Source: Bin80 sp965215475 (GTDB lineage: Bacteria; Bacteroidota; Rhodothermia; Rhodothermales; Bin80). Taken from it: a stretch of 64,000 bases of DNA. Made by a program: the position numbers and the translations under genes. The notes beneath the pieces were generated by a model, which ran no database searches, was not told where the DNA came from, and saw nothing but the letters and a program-made list of their open reading frames with translations. The stretch lies in the NCBI GenBank assembly GCA_965215475.1, contig OZ244061.1:1-64000 (forward strand), written 5' to 3'. Shown here in pieces: positions 9,601-16,763 of this stretch (within the stretch, counting starts at the first letter, position 1; each line of letters opens with the position of its first letter).

Positions 9601-10776
9601 CAACGCGCGGAGATGGTTCAACGTTGGCAATGGACGCCCTCCCTGGGAGAGTTACTGTCGGGGTGCCAGGTATCCGAGACATCTGGATCGGTGGGCGTCT
9701 GGGGAAGAGGGGCGTTCCGACGGTTCCATGGGCGCGGTGATCTGAATCAGTCCTTACGTGGAGATGTATCTAGTGCCCTTATCGGGGCAGACGTTCGCTC
9801 AAGGAGAGGCTGGTTGGCAGGGGTCATGGTGGCACACAGTCAGGGAACGGGAGCCTACGACCATAGAGAGGTCGAGGCGGGAGTAACGGGAGTGTACCCC
9901 TATGCATCGTATGAGACATCAAGGTTGGAACTCTGGGTGAGTGGTGGGTATGGTTGGGGGCATGCAAAGACCCTACTTTTGGAGGAGGTATGTCCCTATG
10001 AGCCTAGTTTGTGTCGGAGAATGGAGTTTCGTAATCCAGGGCCCTCACGTTTGAAGGGGGATCTTGTATCTAGGTTTGGGGCAGCCGGGTTCAAGGCGCA
10101 GTTGGCATCGGTGCGCGCATCTCAACTAAGTTATTATGGAGATGTGATCGTGACCGATGCGGAAGTGGATATCACAGAAGTTCGCGCCGAAGTCCTTCGA
10201 GTTCGATTGGGAATTGAGAGTTCGTTTCAACTCCGTGAGGGAATTCGTCCGTATGTGGAGGCAAATGTTCGCCAGGATGGAGGAGATGCGGAGACGGGCA
10301 TCGGATTGGAGTTGGGTGGGGGATTGCGAGTCGCGTACCCGCCGTGGAACCTTCGCGGCGAAGTTCGCTCGCAGGGGTTGGTGCTCCACAGCGCAGATGG
10401 ATTCACCGAGTGGGGCATATCCGGATCCATTCAGGTGGGAACCCCCTCGGAGGGATGGATGATGCGGGTTCGTCCGTCTTATGGGCCGAATCCCCAAATG
10501 ACCCTTCATCGCCAGCAAACGATTCTGGATGTAGCCCCCAGTCCATCGGGGAGGCATCGCACCGAGGTGGAACTGGGATACGGGATCCCGATCCATCGAG
10601 GAAGCGCGCGATCCATCGTCGGAGTGACCGAGCTGCCGCAAGGAAGGCTCTATCGACTAGGGGGGCAACTAAGCCCGCGGGATTGGATCTCCTTGTCCAT
10701 CTCTGGACTGGCACACCATCATCAAGCCAATATCGGCGATCTAAGCCTCCATGTACAAGCATCCCTCCGACATTGA
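3625..10776 (+). CDS. Giant Calx-beta repeat surface protein with C-terminal barrel
   Basis: About 2,383 residues from ATG 3625; a TTG just before it is less likely. Residues 1-25 form a signal peptide. Residues about 128-1953 are roughly 16 tandem beta-sandwich domains of 95-130 residues. Most repeat a pattern of an acidic strand start, LTF..xNY near the middle, GGGY, and an Asp-rich linker such as DDD or DND. The last two (about 1731-1843 and 1847-1953) are canonical Calx-beta domains (SVRYRTEDGTATAGQDY). The Asp-rich linkers suggest calcium binding. Residues about 1955-2384 resemble the beta-barrel found after Calx-beta arrays in autotransporter-like proteins (SVGVWGRGAFRRFHGRG). The protein ends in SLRH rather than the terminal aromatic residue usual for outer-membrane barrels. 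The 3' half is visibly richer in G+C than the 5' half. Adhesin-like role inferred; no neighbour supports a specific function. Confidence 0.85.
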   Translation: MNFSDLLRISTYTILLCVAQFSFSSVETDGRSLQVESVTSRSESFWNTQTSIEIDQNMNNVNEHQSITANTSVHNNRFSEPQINASITSPDDLHLTNSKVDGGIKSETTTQSGINQGYLIRIHDWESVQVDENTSTQFGVSLRAKPSGDVQIAISQFTTAGLSHTQTNPLTFSPSNYSISQAVTVTATDDANTVHEREDITLTASGAEYDGSTKSLPVQVFDDDVSGPKIMTNPDRSMNVVSRGDGSDTHEFEVWLSEQPSATVTVTMSRFDNPDVTVTGQGTLEFTPDNYSIRQTIDIKVSKDPGSDDESAHTILTASSGGYDGVSQPYRILIQDEYYEYEKKLRHDTGQPYYAHEVVEEGETFRLPFFFESFESVPTDGVDIFVDWYTSETREVPIRFLGPTVTWDCSEPTSSVEIDPKTLNFTRFNYTDGDQAVIITAKEDNNSDDEYLCLEIKSKPKLDQYGQESLKNVYILIDDKDDVNGEIAVEFERGTCVNGQYNRNVRQPNDPFRIKEDCKSPLDLSVSLTRDPKGKVTIQVPQFDNEDLKVQRRNLIFEKADTPQRLRITVYKDGTADDEMGSITLFAQGGGYDDKREDITVEIQDVDKLELISPNQIFVTEGDEKGKDFNVSLSAQPTDDVTVTIIPELTNSDLSRSPNTLMFTPDSYNVPQSVKVTAAEDLNTDNKTETLRMTANGGGYREVTKKVIVNIKDMPTIENKPKVTLHLTPDSISEFDNFTTVTATLDRASSKGTVVEISAMLVPHDDIDDSIGHYVLSGDDKNEKEGPKLTIEAGATTSTGLVTIHGAYDPAFGPPTKKIAVSGRILDESGVDSHHVDAPDPVTLIINDYKPKVTLHLSPASISENKKSTTVTAKLELHSNEETVVEISATPVSPATAGDFTLSDDKTLTIAPKGKQSTGNVTITAVNNEIFGPPTKEITVSGTPNDHVTGPEDVFLTITDDDVDGEIQAPSTFIINEGEEGELQIALTSIPSGEVTVTITGQSGTDLSLSHSSLSFTEKNYNKVQTINLIAEEEVGVEEDYADDMVTLTFQATGGGYNDSHATDVTIKDNDKAPLPLPPTVTLSATPKTVIEGKSTTLTATLSGTLTTDVLITLEDEHIDTEPSDYYFPSKSFTIFAGDLEGSGELRTENDLVAEPGEEFLVRLLKPEGIDLEDPHEVRITIEDDNDTPPPVEVTLAVTPPRVNEGKDVTVTVTLKEKLYRPVTIPLIYPSDGTTASIHKDYIPVDQLIIPAGQTSKSSPIRTTWDFEEEGEETFTVALGDLPFEVSGGRPLFRDVTIFDSPQQQPEVFLSADRRRIREGEQVTVTLHLSSPLPDAVILPLTLTNGTASSEDYRWLGSTRLEIPSGASKAEIIILAEEDDFLEGDETFTIALDDVPSFVALGTPSDIEITIVDTNEATIEAPPLVELLEGEQKKISVALRAVPSREVSITITGQPGTDLGVEPTTLTFSSLQAQEVTLTAGQDDDGIPDEITLLLTAYGGAYSGVTHRIQVHVKDDDKPGIRVPPEITIPERHTRSLEVRLTQQPTAEVTITMTGYVGTDLRLLSAPQLTFAPSNWNESQSVALMAQKDLDAEAEEPIPLLLFAFGGGYHGVEETVMVTITETDQKGLIAEPRIRMEEGSSAEFTVSLHSQPQGEVTVEISGHEGSDVRLPTSSLTFHRANRYAPQSVPIRAEIDADHVDDQVLLTLRARGGGYDGQQMQVVVEILDKGPPRITIYGNQASEDAGVIELPIELSYAIEEAVTVQYKTQEQAGDQAATAAEDYTASRGIVIFDPRTTRGIIQLELTDDEIPEGTETFMVLLSNASPNAIIARNSATATILDDDGGIPTLTIEDAVAHEDAPVVTFHIHVSPPSLHPVSVRYRTEDGTATAGQDYQARSGWVTLAPGSVQTTIEVPLLPQEGNPKRERFYVHLESSETVQMDKSVATAVLEKEGERAQAALTAFAARFARTLSVQLVEAVQERLHPSGSTCSAAQRAEMVQRWQWTPSLGELLSGCQVSETSGSVGVWGRGAFRRFHGRGDLNQSLRGDVSSALIGADVRSRRGWLAGVMVAHSQGTGAYDHREVEAGVTGVYPYASYETSRLELWVSGGYGWGHAKTLLLEEVCPYEPSLCRRMEFRNPGPSRLKGDLVSRFGAAGFKAQLASVRASQLSYYGDVIVTDAEVDITEVRAEVLRVRLGIESSFQLREGIRPYVEANVRQDGGDAETGIGLELGGGLRVAYPPWNLRGEVRSQGLVLHSADGFTEWGISGSIQVGTPSEGWMMRVRPSYGPNPQMTLHRQQTILDVAPSPSGRHRTEVELGYGIPIHRGSARSIVGVTELPQGRLYRLGGQLSPRDWISLSISGLAHHHQANIGDLSLHVQASLRH

Positions 10777-11107
10777 GAGCAGAGAATTATCTTAAATTTG
10801 ATGTTTAATGAGTTGATCAATCATATAAAGGATGGTGAATGAGCCAATTGCAAACGAGATCGTCCAGAGAAATTAAGGGACAAAAGAAGATGCGAGTCGT
10901 AACTTTAGGTATTCTGGGTAAACCAAGGAATGTCTTTGCATCATCGGCTCTTCCCATATCCGCACCGTTCTCAATGTAGGCACGAATTGTTCCCAGCATT
11001 TGTACCAGAGGGGATCGCTCGTGTAAAATTATCAGGCAAGCCGATAGAGGAAACCTTTTGCCCCAACAAATCTGTCGAGTATAAATTCTCGTAGGAAAAA
11101 TTGAGAG
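10777..11107. other. Intergenic stretch, nothing recognised
   Basis: 331 bases between the convergent ends of the giant surface-protein gene and msrP. A short minus-strand frame (10817-10999) has no recognisable motif. No convincing terminator hairpin with a T-run was found. Confidence 0.4.
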
Positions 11108-12136
11108 TTACCGGATAATTGGACCGGCGGGAGAACGGGGTTCATCAGAATATAAATCTCCAACCCATTCGTCATACCCATTAAATAATTGGGTGCGTAT
11201 CCGCTGTTCAACTCCCTCACTTAGCAACAATCGCTCAGATGCTTGACTCCAGCGAGGGTGGGGAATATTTGGATTAACATTGGAGAGAAACCCATACTCC
11301 TTGGGCTGCAAATCATTCCAGAAAGTACCGGGTTGTTTGCGTGTAAACTCAAGATGAGTAATCGCTTTAGGCCCCTTATAGCCATATTTCCAAGGTAGAA
11401 CTAGTCTAAGAGGAGAGCCATTTTGCTTTGGTAGAGGCTCCCCATACATGCCAACTGCGACAAAGGCTAACTCATTCATCGCTTCATCCATCCGTAATGC
11501 TTCAAAGTACGGCCAGGGATACCAACTAGCTTTCTTTTGCCCAGGCAATTGATCTGGACGGTTGACACAAGTGAACTTAACGTGAGTTGCCGATGATTTT
11601 GGGTTACATTTCTTGATCAGACTGGAAAGCGGGAAGCCGGTCCAGGGGATGGTCATAGACCAAGCTTCCACACATCTAAATCGATAGATACGTTCTTCAA
11701 GAGGCATAGATTTAATCAGTTCGGTCAAATCCCACGTCTGCTTCTTATCGACCTGTCCAAGAGCCTCTAGCGTCCAAGGAAAAGGGATATAATCATCTAC
11801 CAGTGGCCAAACCTTTTTCAGATCGCCTTGGTTGATAAATTCATAAAAATTATTGTAGGAAGAAGCGAGGATACGTTCAGTCATGTCCCTTTCGGGGACG
11901 GAATAGGCTCCATTTCTTTGAGCTGGATATCCATCGCGTGGCGCATTTTCGGGGATTTTATCTAAAGGGCCGCCAACGATATTACGGCTTTGAACCGTGC
12001 AGCCACCAAAAGCAGCGAATCCGATTGCACCAAGACCTAGGGATTGAACAAACTTTCTTCGGTTCGTATACGCAGATTTAGTTGTGCAGGCACTTTCTTT
12101 CAGTGCCCAATCCGGGGAAAGGATAATGTTTGCCAT
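11108..12136 (-). CDS. msrP: Protein-methionine-sulfoxide reductase catalytic subunit MsrP (YedY-like)
   Basis: Periplasmic molybdoenzyme that reduces methionine sulfoxide in envelope proteins. Residues about 25-46 are a twin-arginine export signal (TNRRKFVQSLGLGAIGF). The core is the sulfite-oxidase-like molybdopterin domain. The cofactor-ligating cysteine lies in RFRCVEAWSMTIPW, and CVNRPDQLPGQ and LVLPWKYGYKGPK are family motifs. Length 342, close to the E. coli enzyme. The usual membrane partner gene msrQ is not adjacent: the downstream stretch is empty and the upstream gene is a divergent methyltransferase. A Bacteroidota-type promoter box lies in the 57-base divergent gap. Confidence 0.93.
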   Translation of the reverse strand: MANIILSPDWALKESACTTKSAYTNRRKFVQSLGLGAIGFAAFGGCTVQSRNIVGGPLDKIPENAPRDGYPAQRNGAYSVPERDMTERILASSYNNFYEFINQGDLKKVWPLVDDYIPFPWTLEALGQVDKKQTWDLTELIKSMPLEERIYRFRCVEAWSMTIPWTGFPLSSLIKKCNPKSSATHVKFTCVNRPDQLPGQKKASWYPWPYFEALRMDEAMNELAFVAVGMYGEPLPKQNGSPLRLVLPWKYGYKGPKAITHLEFTRKQPGTFWNDLQPKEYGFLSNVNPNIPHPRWSQASERLLLSEGVEQRIRTQLFNGYDEWVGDLYSDEPRSPAGPIIR

Positions 12137-12160
12137 TTCTCAAAGGGGGCTAGTTTCAGA

Positions 12161-12168
12161 CAAAGTTA
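12161..12168 (-). promoter_or_regulatory. Bacteroidota-type -7 box of msrP
   Basis: Minus-strand TAACTTTG, an exact TAnnTTTG match, about 25 bases upstream of the msrP ATG. A TTG sits about 22 bases further upstream. It is the same box as ahead of apt, with similar spacing, and lies in the gap shared with the divergent methyltransferase gene. Confidence 0.45.
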
Positions 12169-12193
12169 AACAATTTACAGAAAGTGAAGACAA

Positions 12194-12898
12194 GTGAAAG
12201 ATTCGAAAGCATTTAATTTTGATGGAGATTATGGCGAGGAATACAAAGAACTTGCCAGCCGGGTGATCCCAGGTTATGACGAACTATTTGTAGCAACCTT
12301 AGCACTCCTTCAGGAACGATTAGGTTCAACGGCTCAGATTTTGATTGTAGGATGTGGTACGGGCCGGGAAATTGAAGTGTTTGCTCCATCGGCAAAGGGA
12401 TGGGAATTTGATTGCGTAGATCCCTCTTGGGCTATGGTTGAATATTCTCGTAAGGTGGCAAAACGAATCGAGGTGTCCTCCCGAATTCGGTTCCATAACG
12501 CATACACCCATGAACTTGAACTCGACTATCAATTTGATGCGGCAACGGCGATTAATGTGATGCATTTTCTACCAGATGATGGATCCAAGGATGCATTTAT
12601 GCAAAGTATTGCGAACCGGGTTAAATCTGAAGGAACGGTTGTTCTATTTGATCTTCATGGAGATCAATCCAAGGCTTATTTCGAGTTGTTCTATGATGCA
12701 TGGATACGATACATGGATCTTAGGGGATATAGGGGGAAGAAAAAGGAACGCTTGCTCAAAAGGCTTGAGACGGGTATCGCTTATGTCGGCTCGGATCGAA
12801 TCCTACAGATCTGTCATAATGCTGGCCTGAAGCTGATTCGACCCTATTGGAGTGGACTTCTTTACACTGCCTGGCTCTTTGAACGGATAGATCCGTGA
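12194..12898 (+). CDS. Class I SAM-dependent methyltransferase
   Basis: Rossmann-fold methyltransferase, substrate unknown. Motif I is ILIVGCGTGREIEVFA (about residues 48-63). An acidic residue that would contact the ribose follows in DCVDPSWAMVEYSR, and the post-II/III region is DAATAINVMHFLPDDGSK. 234 residues. It starts at GTG 12194; no ATG is better placed. It is divergent from msrP with a 57-base gap and convergent with a truncated oxidoreductase gene. Context gives no substrate. Distant similarity to small-molecule methyltransferases (TehB/UbiG type) is all that can be said. Confidence 0.82.
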   Translation: MKDSKAFNFDGDYGEEYKELASRVIPGYDELFVATLALLQERLGSTAQILIVGCGTGREIEVFAPSAKGWEFDCVDPSWAMVEYSRKVAKRIEVSSRIRFHNAYTHELELDYQFDAATAINVMHFLPDDGSKDAFMQSIANRVKSEGTVVLFDLHGDQSKAYFELFYDAWIRYMDLRGYRGKKKERLLKRLETGIAYVGSDRILQICHNAGLKLIRPYWSGLLYTAWLFERIDP

Positions 12899-12912
12899 GT
12901 GAAGAGATTCGA

Positions 12913-13356
12913 TTATAGTAGAACTGATTTTGGACCTTTCAGGATGGCTTTTCCTTCATCAATCGTATGGCTAATTGGTTTTTCCAGAAAGACGTGAGCT
13001 CCAGCGTTAATGGCAGCGATGGCACCAAGTGCATGCCAGTGATCCGGTGTCGCAATAATGACGATGTCGCAATTCTGCTCAGAAAGTAATTCCTCATGAT
13101 CGGAGTAAACGGCAGGACGCGATCCAGTCAATTGGGTGATCTCATCTCTTGCCTGTTGAAGATGTGTTTCATCGACATCACAGAGTGCAACGGCATCCGA
13201 AGTGCCTGTAGCAAGAGCAGTACGAAGGATATTTATTCCCCACCAGCCGGAACCAATAAGCCCAACCCGGTATTTTTGGGACCTTGGGCGAGTACGGATA
13301 AACGGTCCGATCGCCGATACCAAAGCAGTTTTTTGAACAAATTCACGACGATCCAT
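12913..13356 (-). pseudogene. Truncated Gfo/Idh/MocA-family oxidoreductase
   Basis: Only the N-terminal NAD(P)-binding half of a Gfo/Idh/MocA dehydrogenase remains. There is a twin-arginine-like leader (DRREFVQKTALVSAIG), then the Rossmann fold (VGLIGSGWWGINIL), CDVDETHLQQA, IIATPDHWHALGAI and the EKPISHTIDEGKA segment that normally ends the nucleotide domain. The frame then stops after a few unrelated residues (LKGPKSVLL). Family members run to about 350-450 residues and have a C-terminal alpha/beta substrate domain, absent here. The cut lies next to the convergent methyltransferase gene, suggesting a deletion. Not likely to be functional. Confidence 0.8.
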
Positions 13357-13456
13357 CTTGATGGTTTCTGGTCATAGACACTTGAATATAAGCTATTCTG
13401 CAGTGGTCTAGTTCAAACGCCAGATACCGTCTTATCGAATGAGCTCTCCTATCAGT

Positions 13457-13509
13457 AGGGCATGAACATTACATTATCCTGTTGCGAGAAACAGCAGGAA
13501 AGATGCCCT
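13457..13509 (-). terminator. Nested stem-loop just after pgk
   Basis: Outer arms AGGGCAT (13457-13463) and ATGCCCT (13503-13509) enclose an inner stem TCCTG/CAGGA. The structure begins a few bases past the pgk stop codon. No T-run follows on the minus strand, so it is a weak terminator candidate or an mRNA 3'-end stabiliser of the gap-pgk transcript. Confidence 0.35.
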
Positions 13510-13512
13510 GGA

Positions 13513-14727
13513 TCACTCTACTTTATCGGATAGATCGGTCAGTGCATCTAGGCCAGGGAGCACTTTACCTTCGAGAAATTGCAACATTGCACCACCACCG
13601 GTGGATACATGGGAGACTTTTGTGTGGAGATTCAACTGTTTGATGGCGGCTACAGAATCTCCACCACCAATAATGGTTACGGCACCCTTACTGGTGGCTG
13701 AGGCCATTGCCTGAGCCATGGATTTGGTTCCAGACGCAAATGCAGGTTCCTCAAACACGCCCATCGGACCATTCCAGATACAGGTGTTGGCTTCGTGAAT
13801 GTTCTGAGAGTACGTATGAACGGTTTCCGGTCCAATATCCAGTCCCATGAAGCCCTCTTCAATATTTCCGGAAACCGTTTTCAATTCCTCAGGTGCATCG
13901 AAAGATGTGCTGACAATATGATCACTGGGAAGAAGGATTTTTCCCTGTGCTTGATCCAGCATTGCTTGTGCATCATCTAAGCGATCTTCTTCTACAAGAG
14001 AACTACCGATAGATACTCCCTGTGTTTTTAGGAATGTATAGGCCATTGCACCTCCAATCAGAATATGATCAACGATGCCAAGGAGGTTCGTGATCACGCC
14101 CATCTTGTCAGACACTTTTGCTCCTCCTAGAAGTGCAAGCATAGGTCGAGAGGGGGCATCTAGGGCATGACCTAATTGGACCAACTCTTTTTCCAGTAAA
14201 TATCCAGCCGCCGCCGAGGAGAAGTGGCTCGCAACCCCTACATTTGAAGCGTGCGCTCTATGCGCGGTTCCGAAGGCGTCATTGACGAAGATATCTCCAA
14301 GTTTCGCCAGTTCCTCGGCAAAATCTGGATCATTTTTTGTTTCGCCAGGAAAATAGCGAGTATTTTCAAGTAGGATGACACTACCACTTGGCATATTACG
14401 TACGGTTTTCTGTACGATAGGGCCGATCGTTTCGCTCGAAAATCGTGGTGTCGTTCCCAGGAGATCACTCAAGCAATCAACGATCGGTGCAAGACTATAT
14501 GTTGGATCAGGTTGACCCTTGGGGCGACCTAAATGACTCAGGAGTATTGCCTTCCCACCTGCTTCCATGATGGTCAGAATCGTTGGCAAAGCGGCACGGA
14601 CGCGCGTGTCGTCAACAACCTCATAACAACCAGTTTCCTCAGAGAGCTGTAGAGGTACATTGAAGTCCACACGCACCAACACGCATTTTCCGTGCAGATC
14701 TAAATCTTTGAGGGTAAGTTTAGGCAT
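13513..14727 (-). CDS. pgk: Phosphoglycerate kinase
   Basis: Glycolytic enzyme that transfers phosphate from 1,3-bisphosphoglycerate to ADP. 404 residues, normal length. The N-terminal signature KCVLVRVDFNVPL, the substrate-binding arginine segment LLSHLGRPKG, the central LGGAKVSDKMGVITNLL and the C-terminal nucleotide-binding region GGGDSVAAI and STGGGAMLQFLEG are all present. It lies 16 bases downstream of gap on the same strand, so the two form an operon giving consecutive glycolytic steps. A stem-loop follows the stop codon. Confidence 0.98.
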   Translation of the reverse strand: MPKLTLKDLDLHGKCVLVRVDFNVPLQLSEETGCYEVVDDTRVRAALPTILTIMEAGGKAILLSHLGRPKGQPDPTYSLAPIVDCLSDLLGTTPRFSSETIGPIVQKTVRNMPSGSVILLENTRYFPGETKNDPDFAEELAKLGDIFVNDAFGTAHRAHASNVGVASHFSSAAAGYLLEKELVQLGHALDAPSRPMLALLGGAKVSDKMGVITNLLGIVDHILIGGAMAYTFLKTQGVSIGSSLVEEDRLDDAQAMLDQAQGKILLPSDHIVSTSFDAPEELKTVSGNIEEGFMGLDIGPETVHTYSQNIHEANTCIWNGPMGVFEEPAFASGTKSMAQAMASATSKGAVTIIGGGDSVAAIKQLNLHTKVSHVSTGGGAMLQFLEGKVLPGLDALTDLSDKVE

Positions 14728-14743
14728 TAAAGATGGGCTGAAT

Positions 14744-15754
14744 CTAACCAGCTTTCTTCATCAACAAAGCGGCAATATCAACCACACGATTGGCATACCC
14801 CCACTCATTGTCATACCAACCTAGAACTTTGACAGAATTTCCCTGAACCATCGTTGCCAAGCTATCGAAAATCACAGAATAAGGATTATGAACGATATCA
14901 ATGGATACGATGGGATCTGAGCAGAATTCCATCACTCCGGATAAAGAACTCTTGGCGGCAGCAGAAAATGCAGCATTGACCTCATCTTTACTTGGGGAGG
15001 CATTGACTTGGACCGTCAGGTCGGTCAGAGAACCACTTGGGATGGGAACCCTGAGTGCCATCCCATCAAGTTTGCCCTGCATATGAGGCAGGACCAAGCC
15101 CACGGCTTTTGCCGCACCCGTGGTAGTAGGAACAATGGAATATGCAGCGGCACGTGCACGACGTAAGTCACTATGAGGTGCATCAAGTAATTTCTGGCCA
15201 CCAGTGTAGGCATGTACAGTGGTCATCAGACCACTCTGGATTCCAAAGGTATCATCCACGACCTTAATCATGGGAGCAATGCAATTCGTGGTGCAGCTCG
15301 CATTGGAGATGATTTCTTCTTCTCCTGTTAGGATATGATCATTTACCCCGAGCACGACCGTAGCATCAACCTGATCCTTGGCCGGTGCAGAAATAACCAC
15401 TTTTCTTGCTCCAGCTGCGATATGTTTTGCCGCGGCACTACGACTCCGGAAAAACCCGGTGGATTCTATGACCACATCACAGCCAAGGTCAGACCAAGGA
15501 AGATTTTCTGGATCGCGTTCACTGAGGACAGGAATTTCATGACCATCAATCGATAGACTGTCTCCATTGATCGATACATCTCCTGACCATTTCCCGTGAA
15601 CGGAATCGTATTTGAATAGATGTGCAAGTGTGGCTGCATCCGTCAAATCGTTTACCGCAACCACATCAAGTGCTGTAATGTTACGTTCTATGATGGAACG
15701 AAGTGCGAGACGACCAATACGGCCGAAGCCATTGATTGCAAGTTTATAAGCCAT
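14744..15754 (-). CDS. gap: Glyceraldehyde-3-phosphate dehydrogenase, type I
   Basis: Oxidises glyceraldehyde-3-phosphate to 1,3-bisphosphoglycerate with NAD(P). 336 residues. N-terminal dinucleotide-binding motif INGFGRIGRLALR and catalytic cysteine in SNASCTTNCIAP (about residue 152). The substrate-binding segment VPIPSGSLTDL and the C-terminal WYDNEWGYANRVVD are intact. First gene of the gap-pgk operon. Start ATG at 15754. Confidence 0.98.
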   Translation of the reverse strand: MAYKLAINGFGRIGRLALRSIIERNITALDVVAVNDLTDAATLAHLFKYDSVHGKWSGDVSINGDSLSIDGHEIPVLSERDPENLPWSDLGCDVVIESTGFFRSRSAAAKHIAAGARKVVISAPAKDQVDATVVLGVNDHILTGEEEIISNASCTTNCIAPMIKVVDDTFGIQSGLMTTVHAYTGGQKLLDAPHSDLRRARAAAYSIVPTTTGAAKAVGLVLPHMQGKLDGMALRVPIPSGSLTDLTVQVNASPSKDEVNAAFSAAAKSSLSGVMEFCSDPIVSIDIVHNPYSVIFDSLATMVQGNSVKVLGWYDNEWGYANRVVDIAALLMKKAG

Positions 15755-15797
15755 TTAGTTAAGTTGTTATGAAATGAAATAATCTTGAACAAGAAAC

Positions 15798-16022
15798 TTA
15801 CGGATTCATTCCCCGAAGTTTCAGGAGGTCACAATGGACGTATCCAGAGTGAGCATTTTTCTTAGAACGGGGTAAAACGAACAAGTACAAAAAATGATTA
15901 CATGCAGTGGTTCCCAATTCGTTCTGCACGTTCGAACGAACCTGTTCAGAACCGATAGGAGGGATCATAGAAATCATGGAGTCAACATCTTTCTCAAGTA
16001 GGGATAGAATATCCAAGGACAT
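15798..16022 (-). CDS. Small hypothetical protein
   Basis: 74 residues from ATG 16022. The first 40 residues have an alternating helix pattern with a PP turn (MISMIPPIGSEQVRSNVQNE). This is vaguely reminiscent of BMFP/UbiK-type accessory proteins, but the C-terminal half (HFLYLFVLPRSKKNAHSG) does not clearly fit. It lies between gap and the divergent TPR gene. It may be a real small gene or leader sequence of gap; evidence is thin. Confidence 0.3.
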   Translation of the reverse strand: MSLDILSLLEKDVDSMISMIPPIGSEQVRSNVQNELGTTACNHFLYLFVLPRSKKNAHSGYVHCDLLKLRGMNP

Positions 16023-16056
16023 ACTCTTTGGATTCAACTAACGTCGAAATTATAGA

Positions 16057-16758
16057 ATGTCGAAAATGAAAGCACCGAAAGGGGCTATAGGGCAAAGAAG
16101 TGGTCAACGCACCGAAGCGGGCAGTAGCTGGTATACACCTCTATTGGCGGCCTATTACGGCAACCGAAATGTCGTTACCGTAGTAGCTATTGGTATTATC
16201 CTGATTATTGCAGGCATATTTGGATATAATTATATCCAGGGAGAACGAGGTAGGCAGGCTCAGGAGTTGTTAGGCGCCGTAATTCTAGAGTATGAACGCG
16301 GAGAATACCAAGTGGCTTTGGATGGAAATGGTGATATATTGGGGCTCTTGGATATTATTAATAATTATGCGAGTACTCCCGCGGGAAATACAGCCAGATT
16401 CTATGCGGGTAACGCGTTTTTTGAATTGGATGACTATGAGCAGGCCCTGGAGCAGTTTGAAAATTTCAATGCGAGCGATGATTTTCTTGGAGCGAGCGCA
16501 ACGGCCGGCCGTGCGGCGATTCACGAGATACAGGGAGATTTTGCACGCGCTGCCGATCTCTTCATACGTGCGGCCGAGATAGATGATAATGAGGTGCAGA
16601 GTCCACATTATCTGCGCTCCGCTGTGCGAGCTTATGTGGAATCCGGCGAATTCGAGTCGGCGGAAGAAGTTATTCTTGAAGCAAAAGAGCGGTATCCGGA
16701 AACAGATCTGATTGATGAATTTAACTATATGCTAGGTGTCGTACTGGCGCATAAATAA
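16057..16758 (+). CDS. Membrane-anchored tetratricopeptide-repeat protein
   Basis: 233 residues. A polar N-terminus of about 38 residues is followed by one transmembrane helix (VVTVVAIGIILIIAGIFGY, about 39-60). The exported part has TPR-like helix pairs (NTARFYAGNAFFELDDYEQA, ARAADLFIRAAEI, GEFESAEEVILEAKERYPE). The layout matches YfgM-like or generic TPR scaffolds that assist envelope protein complexes. First gene of a tight run: the sigma-54 regulator starts 5 bases after its stop. Specific partner unknown. Confidence 0.75.
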   Translation: MSKMKAPKGAIGQRSGQRTEAGSSWYTPLLAAYYGNRNVVTVVAIGIILIIAGIFGYNYIQGERGRQAQELLGAVILEYERGEYQVALDGNGDILGLLDIINNYASTPAGNTARFYAGNAFFELDDYEQALEQFENFNASDDFLGASATAGRAAIHEIQGDFARAADLFIRAAEIDDNEVQSPHYLRSAVRAYVESGEFESAEEVILEAKERYPETDLIDEFNYMLGVVLAHK

Positions 16759-16763
16759 ATAGG

